From the NCBI GenBank assembly GCA_964450435.1, contig CAYVCX010000003.1, forward strand, positions 1 through 64,000: a DNA stretch of 64,000 nucleotides. Direction: 5' to 3'. This stretch comes from SKLM01 sp964450435. GTDB lineage: Bacteria; Chloroflexota; Anaerolineae; B4-G1. Position numbers and translations under genes: made by a program. Of the stretch, positions 32,372-41,434 are shown one piece after another; the stretch's first letter is position 1, and each line of letters opens with the position of its first letter. Under the pieces are notes generated by a model that did not search any database, had not been told where the DNA came from, and saw only the letters and a program-made list of their open reading frames with translations.

Positions 32372-32399
32372 AGTATACGGTTGCTAGAGTGCTTGTCAA
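32372..32399 (-). promoter_or_regulatory. Strong sigma70 promoter of the beta-propeller gene
   Basis: On the - strand: TTGACA (32394-32399), 16-bp spacer, TATACT (32372-32377), ending 10 bp before the ATG at 32361. The leader would be near zero. Its -35 overlaps the -35 of the opposite promoter. Confidence 0.7.
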
Positions 32400-32420
32400 G
32401 CTTTGGTGATGCGCTATACT
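32393..32420 (+). promoter_or_regulatory. Divergent sigma70 promoter of the PPDK-regulator gene
   Basis: + strand: TTGTCA (32393-32398), 16-bp spacer, TATACT (32415-32420). The shared block CTTGTCAAG serves as -35 in both directions. The start codon at 32531 is 110 bp downstream. Confidence 0.6.
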
Positions 32421-32530
32421 TAGCCAGTGCTTGAGCCACAACAAGCGGGAACTCCCACAACGTTTGTGTTCGAAGTTCGCCAATCTGCGCGACCTCGTGA
32501 TGGGAAGACAGTGGACCAACTGGCGGGACC

Positions 32531-33340
32531 ATGTACCGCATCTTCGTCGTTTCCGATGGTACCGGCGCTACGGCCGAGCAGGTCGTGAATGCTGCCCTGA
32601 CCCAATTCAGATCCGCTCCCGTGAGCGTCGAGCGCCGGTCGAGGATCCGATCTGCGGAGCAGATCCATCAAGTTGTCCAGGAAGCGGCCGAGGCTGGCGG
32701 ATGCATCGTGCACACCCTTGTATTGGACGAACTGCGCGATGAGATGCTGAGGGTCGGTCGGCTGCACGACGTGGAAACCATTGATCTCATGGGCCCGCTG
32801 TTGGCGCGGCTCTCACAGCAGCTTTCAATCTCGCCGGTCGAGAAACCCGGGCTCTTTCGCCAGCTTAACGAGGCCTACTTCCGGCGAATCGAGACGATGG
32901 AGTTTGCCTTTCAGCACGATGACGGACGACGGGCACACGAGATCCATCAGGCGGAGATCATACTCGTTGGTGTATCGCGAACGTTCAAGACGCCGCTCAG
33001 CATCTACCTGGCGTTCAAGGGCTGGTTCGTGGCCAACATCCCGATCATCCTCGACAGGCCGCTCCCGGCAGGGCTGTCCGATTTGCCCTCTGGTAGAGTT
33101 TTTGGGTTGACAATCGATCCTGTGCGTTTGGCCGAGCTGCGCCGCGCACGCCAGGAACGCTGGGGTGGCGCACTGGGAGACTATGCCCATCTTGACTTCG
33201 TGCGCCGGGAGATCGCCTATGCCGAGGACATATTCCGTAGACACCCTGACTGGCCCGTCATCGAGGTGACGGACAAGCCCATTGAGGAGATTGGATCCGA
33301 GCTTCTGGCACTGAGGGCAGACCGGGAGGAGTGGACATAG
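32531..33340 (+). CDS. ppsR: Pyruvate,phosphate dikinase regulatory protein (bifunctional kinase/pyrophosphorylase)
   Basis: 269 aa, DUF299/PPSR family. These proteins phosphorylate (ADP-dependent) and dephosphorylate PEP synthase or pyruvate,phosphate dikinase. Features: N-terminal IFVVSDGTGATAE, AFQHDDGRR, the P-loop-like GVSRTFKTPLSIYLA, LAFKGWFVANIPI and GLTIDPVRL. The loop has Phe152 where Ser/Gly is usual, which might alter nucleotide binding. No dikinase gene is in the window. mutS follows by about 70 bp on the same strand. Confidence 0.9.
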   Translation: MYRIFVVSDGTGATAEQVVNAALTQFRSAPVSVERRSRIRSAEQIHQVVQEAAEAGGCIVHTLVLDELRDEMLRVGRLHDVETIDLMGPLLARLSQQLSISPVEKPGLFRQLNEAYFRRIETMEFAFQHDDGRRAHEIHQAEIILVGVSRTFKTPLSIYLAFKGWFVANIPIILDRPLPAGLSDLPSGRVFGLTIDPVRLAELRRARQERWGGALGDYAHLDFVRREIAYAEDIFRRHPDWPVIEVTDKPIEEIGSELLALRADREEWT

Positions 33341-33407
33341 GCTGAGCATTGCCTTCGACGGGTTGGAGGGCCTCAGCTTGCTTATGGTCGATACACGCGC
33401 TTAGACA

Positions 33408-36026
33408 ATGGCAGATGTAACACCGCTTCGCAGGCAATACCTTGAGATCAAGTCGCGGCATCCAGACGCCGTCGTTTTCTTCCAGCTGGGCGACTTCTAT
33501 GAAGCCTTCGACCAGGACGCCGAGACGGTCGCCGACGAGCTGGACGTTGTGTTGACGTCGCGACCCATGGCGAAGAATCAGCGCATTCCCATGGCCGGCG
33601 TTCCCTGCCATGCCGTCGAAGGCTACGTCGCGCGCTTGATCGAGAAAGGCTACCGTGTCGCTATCGCCGACCAGATGGACGATACTACGAGCGGTGGACT
33701 CGTCGTCCGGCAGGTCACCCGCATCGTCACTCCGGGCACGGTCGTTGAGCCTGCTCTTCTGGACGACAAGCGACCCAACTATCTGGCCTCAGTCATCGTT
33801 GAGGAGAACCGCGCCGGGCTCGCCTACGTCGACATCACCACCGGTGAGTTTGCTGCAACCCAGCTTGACAGAGACGAGGTCGAGCAAGAACTGGCTCGCG
33901 TGCAGCCAAGGGAGTGTCTGGTCCCTGAGCGAGGACGCTGGAGTCAGGCGGGCCCGGCTGGTGATGCCTCAGAAGAGGGAGCGTCCGCTCCGAAGTACGC
34001 TGTCCCTGGCACTCACGTCACACCGCTACAGGCCTATCGATTCGAGATCGGAACCGCGCAGCAGGTACTCCGACACCACTTTGGGGTAGCGACCCTTGAC
34101 GGTTTCGGGTGTGCGGGGAAACCGTTGGCAACCCGGGCAGCCGGTTCGATCATTCACTACCTCCGTGAGACCCAGAAGCGTGCGTTGAAGCAAGTCGTGA
34201 GCCTCACCACGTACTCTACCTCCCGCTTCATGCGTCTCGACGCGACTACCCGCCGCAACCTGGAGATAACGGAGACCATCCGTGAGCGCCAGAAGCGCGG
34301 CTCACTGCTCGGCGTGATCGATGAGACTCTCACCTCGATGGGGGGACGGCTGCTGCGAGCGCGCCTGGCTCAACCGCTGCTCGACCGGAGCCAATTGGAG
34401 GAGCGGCTGGATGAAGTGCAGACATTCTATGACGAGACGATCCTCCGAGGGAAGGTACGGGAAGTCCTTGGGGGCGTACCCGACCTCGAACGACTGGTCA
34501 ATCGTGTTGTAGGCGGTGCGGCTGCCCCTCGCGACTTGGTCGGCATCCGAGACGCCTTGGATGCCGTCCCGGATCTCAAGCACATCCTGTCGCAATCTCC
34601 GATCGCCGGTGACAGATTTGGATCCAGCCTGGATGCCTGCGCCGATGTTGGGTCCCTCATTTCCGTCGCCATTGTGGACGATCCTCCAGGAAGCGCCTCC
34701 AGCGGGGGGGTGATCCGGCGTGGCTTCTCTGACGAACTAGATGAACTGCTGCGCTCGGTGCGCGAGGCACGAGAGTGGCTCAGCAGCCTCGAACGACGAG
34801 AGCGGGACCGAACCGGAATCAAGAGCCTCAAGGTAGGCCACAACAAAGTCTACGGTTACTACATCGAGGTGACCAAGGCCAACACTGACGCCGTGCCTGA
34901 CGAGTATACCCGCAAGCAGACGCTGACGAACGCTGAGCGATACATAATCCCAGAGTTGAAGGAGGTCGAAACGCGCATCCTGAGCGCCGAGGAGCGCCAG
35001 GCCGAGGTCGAGGCCTGCCTTTTTCGGGATGTCTGTCAGCAGGTGGCCGCGAGGGCCGAAGCTTTGTTGGGCACTGCGCGGACCATTGCTCGCTTGGACG
35101 TTGCGTCGGCGCTCGCTGAGATAGCCGTGAGCAATCGCTACGTGCGGCCGGAGCTTGCGAGCGAGGACGTGCTTGAAATCAGTGCCGGGCGGCATCCAGT
35201 GGTCGAAAAGGTGCAGCGGGAAGAGCCGTTCACGCCAAACGATCTCCACCTTAACGATGACGAGCGCATCTTGATCATCACGGGTCCCAATATGGCCGGG
35301 AAATCGGTGTACCTGCGCCAGGCCGCGCTGATTGTCCTAATGGCCCAGATTGGCAGCTTCGTGCCCGCCGAGGAAGCGAAGATCGGCATCGTCGATCGCA
35401 TCTTTACGCGCATTGGTGCTCAGGATGAAGTAGCGTTTGGGCAGTCCACCTTCATGGTCGAGATGGTGGAGACGGCCAACATTCTGAACCACGCCACGCC
35501 GCGCAGCTTGCTCATCTTGGATGAGGTCGGACGCGGCACAAGCACCTACGACGGGCTCTCCATCGCCTGGGCTGTGGTCGAGTATCTCCACAATCATCCC
35601 GAGCGGCACGCAAGAACCCTCTTCGCCACCCATTACCACGAGCTTACGGAGATGGGCGACCGATTGCCCGCTGTCCGCAACTACAATCTGGCCGTTGTCG
35701 AGGAAGGGAAGCAGGTCGTTTTCTTGCACAAGGTCGAGCCCGGTGGGGCCGACCGTTCCTACGGCATCCACGTGGCGCAACTCGCCGGGGTTCCCAGACC
35801 GGTCATCCACCGCGCCGAAGAGCTGTTGACGCAGCTTGAGAGCGGAGAGTTCCGGCCCGGCACGAAACAACCCGAGCCTTACCAGCCGGTGCTTTTTGCT
35901 GACGAACATCCCATCGTGCGGGAGCTGCGGCGGTTAGAAGTCTCCGCAATGACCCCGCTAGAGGCGATCAACAAGCTCTACGAGCTTCAGGAGCAGGCCC
36001 GGGACCACGACGAGCGGCCTGGCTGA
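33408..36026 (+). CDS. mutS: DNA mismatch repair protein MutS
   Basis: 872 aa, full-length MutS1. The N-terminal mismatch-binding domain has the Phe-x-Glu motif in FFQLGDFYEAF. The connector, lever and clamp regions follow (~130-560, including KVGHNKVYGYYIEVTKANTD). The ATPase domain has Walker A GPNMAGKSVYLRQ, Walker B LLILDEVGRGTSTYDG and the His in ATHYHEL. The C-terminal helix-turn-helix (EAINKLYELQEQA) for dimerisation is present. It recognises mismatches and recruits MutL, which is not in view. No clear ribosome site precedes the ATG. Confidence 0.95.
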   Translation: MADVTPLRRQYLEIKSRHPDAVVFFQLGDFYEAFDQDAETVADELDVVLTSRPMAKNQRIPMAGVPCHAVEGYVARLIEKGYRVAIADQMDDTTSGGLVVRQVTRIVTPGTVVEPALLDDKRPNYLASVIVEENRAGLAYVDITTGEFAATQLDRDEVEQELARVQPRECLVPERGRWSQAGPAGDASEEGASAPKYAVPGTHVTPLQAYRFEIGTAQQVLRHHFGVATLDGFGCAGKPLATRAAGSIIHYLRETQKRALKQVVSLTTYSTSRFMRLDATTRRNLEITETIRERQKRGSLLGVIDETLTSMGGRLLRARLAQPLLDRSQLEERLDEVQTFYDETILRGKVREVLGGVPDLERLVNRVVGGAAAPRDLVGIRDALDAVPDLKHILSQSPIAGDRFGSSLDACADVGSLISVAIVDDPPGSASSGGVIRRGFSDELDELLRSVREAREWLSSLERRERDRTGIKSLKVGHNKVYGYYIEVTKANTDAVPDEYTRKQTLTNAERYIIPELKEVETRILSAEERQAEVEACLFRDVCQQVAARAEALLGTARTIARLDVASALAEIAVSNRYVRPELASEDVLEISAGRHPVVEKVQREEPFTPNDLHLNDDERILIITGPNMAGKSVYLRQAALIVLMAQIGSFVPAEEAKIGIVDRIFTRIGAQDEVAFGQSTFMVEMVETANILNHATPRSLLILDEVGRGTSTYDGLSIAWAVVEYLHNHPERHARTLFATHYHELTEMGDRLPAVRNYNLAVVEEGKQVVFLHKVEPGGADRSYGIHVAQLAGVPRPVIHRAEELLTQLESGEFRPGTKQPEPYQPVLFADEHPIVRELRRLEVSAMTPLEAINKLYELQEQARDHDERPG

Positions 36027-36036
36027 CGAGCCGCGT

Positions 36037-36708
36037 TCACGTTGTGAGCAGGATGGAGGCTGCCAGCGCCCCTTGGCCCAGGTGGTACGTCACGTGGACC
36101 CACAGCCTTGCCAACAAGAACGAGTTCACGAATCGATCCCAGGCCAGCATAGCATCGGAGACGAAAAATAGGCTGGCACCGACTGCGGCCAGGCCAGCCC
36201 GCAGCGGTGCCCACGTCGGCCGAAAGAGTGTCCCCCAGGCCGAGAAGAGCATCGCACTGATCACCAGGCTGTAGATCGCTACTGGCACAAGCAGCTTCTC
36301 CTGGTCTCCGTCGCGCAGGGCCTGCGCCAGACGCCAGAACATCGCTGCTCCAGCGCACCCTACCGGAATCAGCACCACGAGCGAAGGCCACGAGGGCACC
36401 GTGGAGTTGAGCCCGACGACGTAACATCCATGGGCCAGAAGGAAAGCCAGTAGGCCGGGCAGAAAGAGCCGCTCTCTTCGCAGCATCAGGAAGATATCAC
36501 CGGCCAATGAGAGAGCAAGCCCCGGGAGGAAGAACCGCGTCTGCCACGCATCGTGCGGCCCTTGAGTCCCCAGCCACGCGGCGATGAGAAGGGCCAGCAT
36601 CGTCGCCGGCTTGCACACGTACTCCAGGTCCCTCCGGTTGGTTGCGACGGCCAACCAATCCCCTGCAGCAAAGATCATCGGGATGATAAATAGTCCGTAG
36701 CGGATCAC
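36037..36708 (-). CDS. YhhN/TMEM86-family (lysoplasmalogenase-like) membrane protein
   Basis: 223 aa with about seven hydrophobic helices. Family features are the KPATMLALLIAAW segment, LPGLALSLAGDIFLMLR with the conserved Asp, and GLLAFLLAHGCYVVG with the conserved His. The mammalian homologue TMEM86B hydrolyses lysoplasmalogens; the bacterial function is less sure. The GTG start at 36708 follows GGAGGAG. The gene lies 16 bp downstream of the ABC permease gene and may be co-transcribed with the oligopeptide transporter. It converges on mutS with only 10 bp between. Confidence 0.85.
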   Translation of the reverse strand: MIRYGLFIIPMIFAAGDWLAVATNRRDLEYVCKPATMLALLIAAWLGTQGPHDAWQTRFFLPGLALSLAGDIFLMLRRERLFLPGLLAFLLAHGCYVVGLNSTVPSWPSLVVLIPVGCAGAAMFWRLAQALRDGDQEKLLVPVAIYSLVISAMLFSAWGTLFRPTWAPLRAGLAAVGASLFFVSDAMLAWDRFVNSFLLARLWVHVTYHLGQGALAASILLTT

Positions 36709-36724
36709 CTAGTCTCCTCCAGTG

Positions 36725-37546
36725 CTACTCAGAATCGGTGTGGGGGTCCATCGCATCTCGCAGGGCGTCGCCGACCAGGTTGAGAGAGAGTACAGCAAGC
36801 ATCATCAGCATGCTGGGCGCCAGGCTCACCCAGGGCGCTTGCCGGAGGAACTCGCGTCCTTCATCGATCATCGCCCCCCACTCCGGGGTCGGCGGCTGGG
36901 CTCCCAGCCCCAGAAAGCTGAGGGAGGTTGCCCTCAGGATGGCCCATGCCACATCCATCGTGGCGAGGACCAACACTGGCGCCGAGATGTTGGGCAGGAT
37001 GTGCCGCCAGATGATGCGCCGGTCGCTACATCCGATGGCCTGGGCAGCTTCGATGTACAACTCCTCCTTCACACTGAGAACGATGCCCCGCACCAGCCGG
37101 ACATACGCTGGAATGCCCGCTATTCCGACGGCGAGCGTGACGTTGACCAGCCCAGGCCTAAGGATAGCGACGATGCCCAGCGCCAGAATCAAGCTCGGAA
37201 AGGACAACGCCAGATCGGCCAAGCGCATCGTCACCTGATCGAACCACCCGCCGTAATAGCCGCTCAACAGCCCAATCACGAGCCCCGGGACAGCAGCAAG
37301 CAGCGCGGCCAGTATGCCCACAGAGAGGGAGATACGAGCGCCAAACAGCACTCGACTGAAAACGTCGCGGCCGAACAGATCAGTCCCAAACGGATGAGAG
37401 AACGATGGTGCGAGGAGCTGGTTCTGATAGTCCATAGCCAGGGGATCGTAGGGCGTCACAAGCGGAGCCAGTGCCGTACCTGTGATGATGACCACCAGGA
37501 CCACCACACCCGCTACTCCAGATACTGACCAACCGCCACGCATCAC
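36725..37546 (-). CDS. Peptide/nickel-type ABC transporter permease (DppC-like)
   Basis: 273 aa. It begins with the OppC/DppC-type first helix (VSGVAGVVVLVVIITGTALA). Next come ATLVTPYDPLAMD-like residues and the HPFGTDLFGRDVFSRVLFGARISL signature. The ABC-interacting EAA loop is EAAQAIGCSDRRIIWRHILPN. Six membrane helices in all. It forms the channel with the DppB-like partner 10 bp upstream; the substrate is probably oligopeptide or a similar solute. No ATPase genes follow. Confidence 0.9.
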   Translation of the reverse strand: MMRGGWSVSGVAGVVVLVVIITGTALAPLVTPYDPLAMDYQNQLLAPSFSHPFGTDLFGRDVFSRVLFGARISLSVGILAALLAAVPGLVIGLLSGYYGGWFDQVTMRLADLALSFPSLILALGIVAILRPGLVNVTLAVGIAGIPAYVRLVRGIVLSVKEELYIEAAQAIGCSDRRIIWRHILPNISAPVLVLATMDVAWAILRATSLSFLGLGAQPPTPEWGAMIDEGREFLRQAPWVSLAPSMLMMLAVLSLNLVGDALRDAMDPHTDSE

Positions 37547-37556
37547 GACGGGTCCC

Positions 37557-38480
37557 TCACCCTCGGCGAATGCGAGGATCCAGCAGGCCGTAGCTCATGT
37601 CGACCAGGAGATTGACGACCACGTAAATCGCTGCCCCGAGGATGACGACGCCCTGGATCAACGGGTAGTCCTGCCAGAAGATGGCGTCCACTACCAGACG
37701 CCCCAGGCCCCGTCGTGAAAAGAGCGACTCAGTCACGACGGTTCCCCCCAGAAGAGAGCCGAATTGCAGGCCGATGACCGTGATCACCGGGATCAAAGCA
37801 TTCCGCAGTGCGTGGCGCCAGAGGATCACCCGCTCCAGCAAGCCCTTGGCACGAGCGACGGCGATGTACTGCTTAGGGAGCACCTCGAGCATCTGGGTCC
37901 GGACCAGACGGGTGATCGTACCCGTAGACGCCAGACTGAGGACCAGCGAGGGCATCACCAGATGGCGCCAGGTGCCCTGTCCGGTGGCGGGAAGCCACCC
38001 CAGAACCAGGCTGAACAGCAGGATAAACAGCAGGCCGGACATTAGGATAGGAATGGAGACACCCAGGACAGACAGCGCAATGCAGAGCTGATCGACCCAG
38101 GTCCCTTGGTGAACCGCAGCCAACACACCCACGGAGATCCCCATAATCACCGACAAGAGGGTGGCAATTGTCGCTAACGCGAGGGTGTGGGGCAGTTGCT
38201 CGCCGATGGCTTCTGTGACAGGTCGATGGCTAACCAGCGATACGCCCAGGTCCCCCTGTGCGAGGCCCCCCACGAAACGCAGATACTGAACCGGCAGAGG
38301 ATCGTCGAGACCTAGCTGCTCTCGAAGAGCGGCGATGTCCCCCGCCGACCCGCCTCCCTGGGAGATTAGCACGGTGGCGGGATCCCCGGGCAGTAGGCGT
38401 ATGGCGAAGAAAGTGAGTGTTACCACGCCCCACAGGATGAGGGCCGTCGACAGAAGACGCCGCAATGTGAAGGTGAGCAT
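37557..38480 (-). CDS. Peptide/nickel-type ABC transporter permease (DppB-like)
   Basis: 307 aa, six helices. Family motifs: the N-terminal FTLRRLLSTALILWGVVTLTFFAIRLLPGDPA, DDPLPVQYLRFVGGLAQGDLG, and the EAA loop VARAKGLLERVILWRHALRNALIPV. The C-terminal FWQDYPLIQGVVILGAAIYV...NLLVDMSYGLLDPRIR is diagnostic. It pairs with the DppC-like protein and takes substrate from the lipoprotein encoded upstream. GGGAG lies ahead of the ATG. Confidence 0.92.
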   Translation of the reverse strand: MLTFTLRRLLSTALILWGVVTLTFFAIRLLPGDPATVLISQGGGSAGDIAALREQLGLDDPLPVQYLRFVGGLAQGDLGVSLVSHRPVTEAIGEQLPHTLALATIATLLSVIMGISVGVLAAVHQGTWVDQLCIALSVLGVSIPILMSGLLFILLFSLVLGWLPATGQGTWRHLVMPSLVLSLASTGTITRLVRTQMLEVLPKQYIAVARAKGLLERVILWRHALRNALIPVITVIGLQFGSLLGGTVVTESLFSRRGLGRLVVDAIFWQDYPLIQGVVILGAAIYVVVNLLVDMSYGLLDPRIRRG

Positions 38481-38593
38481 CTCTGCTCCCTAGCTCCGTA
38501 CACGGAAACGCCGGGCAGGCCTCGCCGAATCGCCGAGGCTTCCGCGGCATCTGCGTTCAGCCAGCCAGGCGGTCAAGACTAGCGACCGAGTCG

Positions 38594-40171
38594 TCACTCC
38601 TCGGCCAGGTAGACCTCGTACAGCCAGGGAAACCAGCCCTGCCGATCGTAGCGCAGATTCTGCACGTTGGCGTGAGAGGCGTTGAGGTTTACGTAATCGC
38701 GGATGGGGACGATGATAGCCTCTGCCATGATGTATCGCTGGATCCTGGCATAGATCTCTCGGCGCACCGCCCTATCCATCTCCTGGGTTCCTTCTTCGAG
38801 CCAGGCGTCCAACTGCGAATCAGCAAACTTGGACCAGTTGAAACCTCCTTCCACGTTCGCTGAATCGAAGGTGGTCCGAAGGATGTCCGGGTCGCTGCTG
38901 GAGAAGAGGAAGGGCGCCAGATGGTACTTTCCCTCGGCTACCTCGCCGACAGCATTCGAGAAAGTCATCTCGCGAGACTCTACAGCAATGCCGACTCGCT
39001 TCATCTGGTCCTGAAGCATCTGACCAACCTCCGGAATGTACCCCCAGCCCATCAAGATGGCCTCCAGTGTCAATGCCTCGCCATCACGATCGCGGTAACC
39101 ACTACCATCAGAATCAGTCCACCCTGCCTGTTCGAGCAGAGCAGCTGCTTTGTCCACGTCGTAGGGATACATACCTTCTACGGTGGCGTCGTAGGCGAAC
39201 GTCGGGCGAGTCAACGGGCCGTGGGCCGGCGGCGAATATTCTCGAAAGATCGTCCTCGTGATGGCCTGTCGATCTACAGCGTGGATGAGCGCCTGTCGAA
39301 CGAGCTTATTGTCCAACGGAGCACGTTGGGTGTTCACAAAGAACTGGAGCGGCTGACCCGGGATCGAGACAGGCATCAGCGTGTAATCCGGGCTTTCATC
39401 GAGTTGGACGGCCTCCTGCGGCGGGACCTCACCCATCACGTGAGCTTCTCCCGACTCAAGCGCCAGAACGCGGGTGGCTGGGTCGGTGTAAAAACGGAAT
39501 GTAACGCTCTCCAAGCGGGGGGGGCCTTGGTGCTCGAAGAACGAGGGGGCCCACTTATAGTCGGGATTGCGCACCAAGGTCAGGTGATCCTTGGGAATGT
39601 ACTCCTTGAACATGAACGGCCCCGTGCCCACTTGATGGAATTGGTACTCGTCGCCCCATTCGGAGACGGCTTCAGGAGACACCATGGCCAGATACACTGT
39701 GCTCAGTGACGTGAGAAACGGGGCATAGGGCTCCGCAAAATGAACGCGCACGGTGTGGTCATCGACGATCTCTGTGTGATCGTAGGGGCCGAGCATTCCA
39801 CGAGCTTTGCGCGACTGGGTCTCTGGGTCCGCGATGCGATCGAGGCTGAAGCGCACAGCCGCTGCGTTGAAGGCAGTCCCGTCGTGGAACGTCACGTCAT
39901 CGCGCAGGCGGAAGGTGTACGTAAGGCCATCCTCCGAGATCTCCCAGTCCTCGGCTAATCCGGGCACGAATTCGCCGTCCGGTGTCATCCAGACCAACGG
40001 ATCATAGACGCTTGTCAGAGGGATGCCCAACTCAGAAGACGCGTCAATGTGCGGGTCGATTCCCGATGGAGTCAGCGTGAGCCCATAGACCAGGCTGCCT
40101 CCTGAGGGTTGCTCGCCACAGCTCACGAGTAGCGAAGAAAGCAGCGCGAGCAAGAAGAGATGGCGCTTCAC
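38594..40171 (-). CDS. Extracellular solute-binding lipoprotein, family 5 (peptide type)
   Basis: 525 aa. Lipoprotein signal peptide with lipobox LLVSC at residues 15-19. The family 5 signature appears in GLAEDWEISEDGLTYTFRLRDDVTFHDG, AAVRFSLDRIADPE and later VRQALIHAVDRQAI. It binds oligopeptide-like substrates outside the membrane and delivers them to the DppB/DppC pair downstream. It starts with GTG 40171 after GGGGGG. The likely promoter lies 330 bp upstream, giving an unusually long leader. No ATPase genes accompany the set. Confidence 0.9.
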   Translation of the reverse strand: MKRHLFLLALLSSLLVSCGEQPSGGSLVYGLTLTPSGIDPHIDASSELGIPLTSVYDPLVWMTPDGEFVPGLAEDWEISEDGLTYTFRLRDDVTFHDGTAFNAAAVRFSLDRIADPETQSRKARGMLGPYDHTEIVDDHTVRVHFAEPYAPFLTSLSTVYLAMVSPEAVSEWGDEYQFHQVGTGPFMFKEYIPKDHLTLVRNPDYKWAPSFFEHQGPPRLESVTFRFYTDPATRVLALESGEAHVMGEVPPQEAVQLDESPDYTLMPVSIPGQPLQFFVNTQRAPLDNKLVRQALIHAVDRQAITRTIFREYSPPAHGPLTRPTFAYDATVEGMYPYDVDKAAALLEQAGWTDSDGSGYRDRDGEALTLEAILMGWGYIPEVGQMLQDQMKRVGIAVESREMTFSNAVGEVAEGKYHLAPFLFSSSDPDILRTTFDSANVEGGFNWSKFADSQLDAWLEEGTQEMDRAVRREIYARIQRYIMAEAIIVPIRDYVNLNASHANVQNLRYDRQGWFPWLYEVYLAEE

Positions 40172-40561
40172 AGGTTACCCCCCCTAGTCATAGACACCAC
40201 GGCGTGGATCAACCCATCCCAAAAACGACTGATGCGGGACGTTCGATGCGGCTCATAGGCGTCGCTCGACTTCTGGGTTGCCTCTGAAGGGCCCGAGACC
40301 TGTGCCGGGGACTCATCAGAAGCTCATACTTTGCCCAAGGCGCCAGCACTGGCCCGACGGCAGTGGGTGTTCCTGACTTCTGATCCAGTCTTGACGTCCC
40401 TGCCCCAACAGCGCGGCGCCCTACAGCTAGGCTGCAGGGCGGGCGAAGATCGTGACCGGCGTGTCCTGAGATTCTGTCTGCGCAACGGCCTTAGCAATCT
40501 CGGATTATACCACACGACACATGGTTGACAACTGTCCCTGGCGAGGGTAGAATGGCTTGTC
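40172..40561 (-). promoter_or_regulatory. Long ~330-nt leader of the peptide-transporter operon, with strong hairpin
   Basis: - strand promoter: TTGTCA (40526-40531), 16-bp spacer, TATAAT (40504-40509) with TGG in front (extended -10). The transcript would run about 330 nt before GTG 40171. Within it is a 9-bp hairpin (40418-40426 / 40432-40440, GCCCTACAG / CTGCAGGGC on the + strand). No known riboswitch class is recognised, and no T-tract follows. Confidence 0.5.
40525..40553 (+). promoter_or_regulatory. Sigma70 promoter (TTGACA-17-TAGAAT), leaderless
   Basis: -35 TTGACA 40525-40530, -10 TAGAAT 40548-40553, 8 bp before ATG 40562, so the mRNA would start at the start codon. Its -35 overlaps that of the opposite promoter. 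Confidence 0.7.
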
Positions 40562-41392
40562 ATGCAAGAAGCCGTTAACAGGCCTGTAGACCGTGATCGT
40601 CTGAGCGTGCTGCTGGCTCTGCTGGTTCTTAGTGGCGTTCTCTTTCGCTTCATCGAACTGCCCGAACAGGTCTATCAGTTCCATGTTCTGGGTTCTCCCC
40701 TTGAGATTTGTGCCAGTGAGACCCTGCTCCTGATCGCCCTGATGGTGGGGCTCACCTGCACAGGCACGACTCTGGTCCTGCACGACCATCCCCCCTCGAA
40801 TGGGTATTCCGGGCGTCCCATCTACGTCTTCTGGATCTTGCCTGGGGTGTTGGCTGGGCTGTCCGCGTATTTGTTGTCGCTCGCGCCCAACCTGAGTCTC
40901 TGGATCGGTGGGCTGGTCGTGTTCGGGATAAGCATTGGGCTGACCGTCTCTGCCGAGCACGCTGTAGCCTTCTCTGAAGCAGGGAGCTATCGGGCAGACC
41001 GGCTCGCCTTGAATGTGCTCGCCTACCTTATGGCGTTTGTGCTCTTCGTCCTCATATACGAGACCCGCACCCGGAGCTTGGTGACCGCCACATTGACCCT
41101 TTTCACTGCCACCCTTCTCGCCCTCGACCTGTTGAGTGTGGCGGACGTGCCGACGGAGCGGGTGTTGCCCTTCGCCGGCATCGTCGGTCTGGTTGTAGGC
41201 CAAAGCACGTGGGCCCTGAACTACTGGCGGATGAGCGCCTGGGTTGCGGGGTTGCTGCTGCTCCTCATCTTCTACGCGATCACCAACCTGGCTCACCAGC
41301 ATCTTCTGGACCGATTGAAGCCATCCGCGCTGGTTGAGTTCGGCGTCGTCATTCTTGCTGTGTTGTTCATCGTCATGCTCAGAGGCCCGTAG
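40562..41392 (+). CDS. Polytopic membrane protein of unknown function (possibly DUF5656-like)
   Basis: 276 aa with about eight hydrophobic helices spread over the whole length, starting after a charged N-terminus (MQEAVNRPVDRDRLS). It resembles Chloroflexota-restricted hypothetical membrane proteins I recall as DUF5656, but without a search this is tentative. No catalytic motif is visible. A strong promoter lies right at the start codon, with no Shine-Dalgarno. The glucan phosphorylase gene follows by about 40 bp and may be read from the same promoter. Confidence 0.65.
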   Translation: MQEAVNRPVDRDRLSVLLALLVLSGVLFRFIELPEQVYQFHVLGSPLEICASETLLLIALMVGLTCTGTTLVLHDHPPSNGYSGRPIYVFWILPGVLAGLSAYLLSLAPNLSLWIGGLVVFGISIGLTVSAEHAVAFSEAGSYRADRLALNVLAYLMAFVLFVLIYETRTRSLVTATLTLFTATLLALDLLSVADVPTERVLPFAGIVGLVVGQSTWALNYWRMSAWVAGLLLLLIFYAITNLAHQHLLDRLKPSALVEFGVVILAVLFIVMLRGP

Positions 41393-41434
41393 GGCTCTCA
41401 ATCTTCGGTCGTGGCTACACCTTTGGAGACATGG

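Noticed and set aside
32362..32541. N-terminal 60-codon extension of the propeller protein
   Set aside because: It covers the strong TTGACA/TATACT promoter and the divergent promoter, and adds no hydrophobic or conserved segment.
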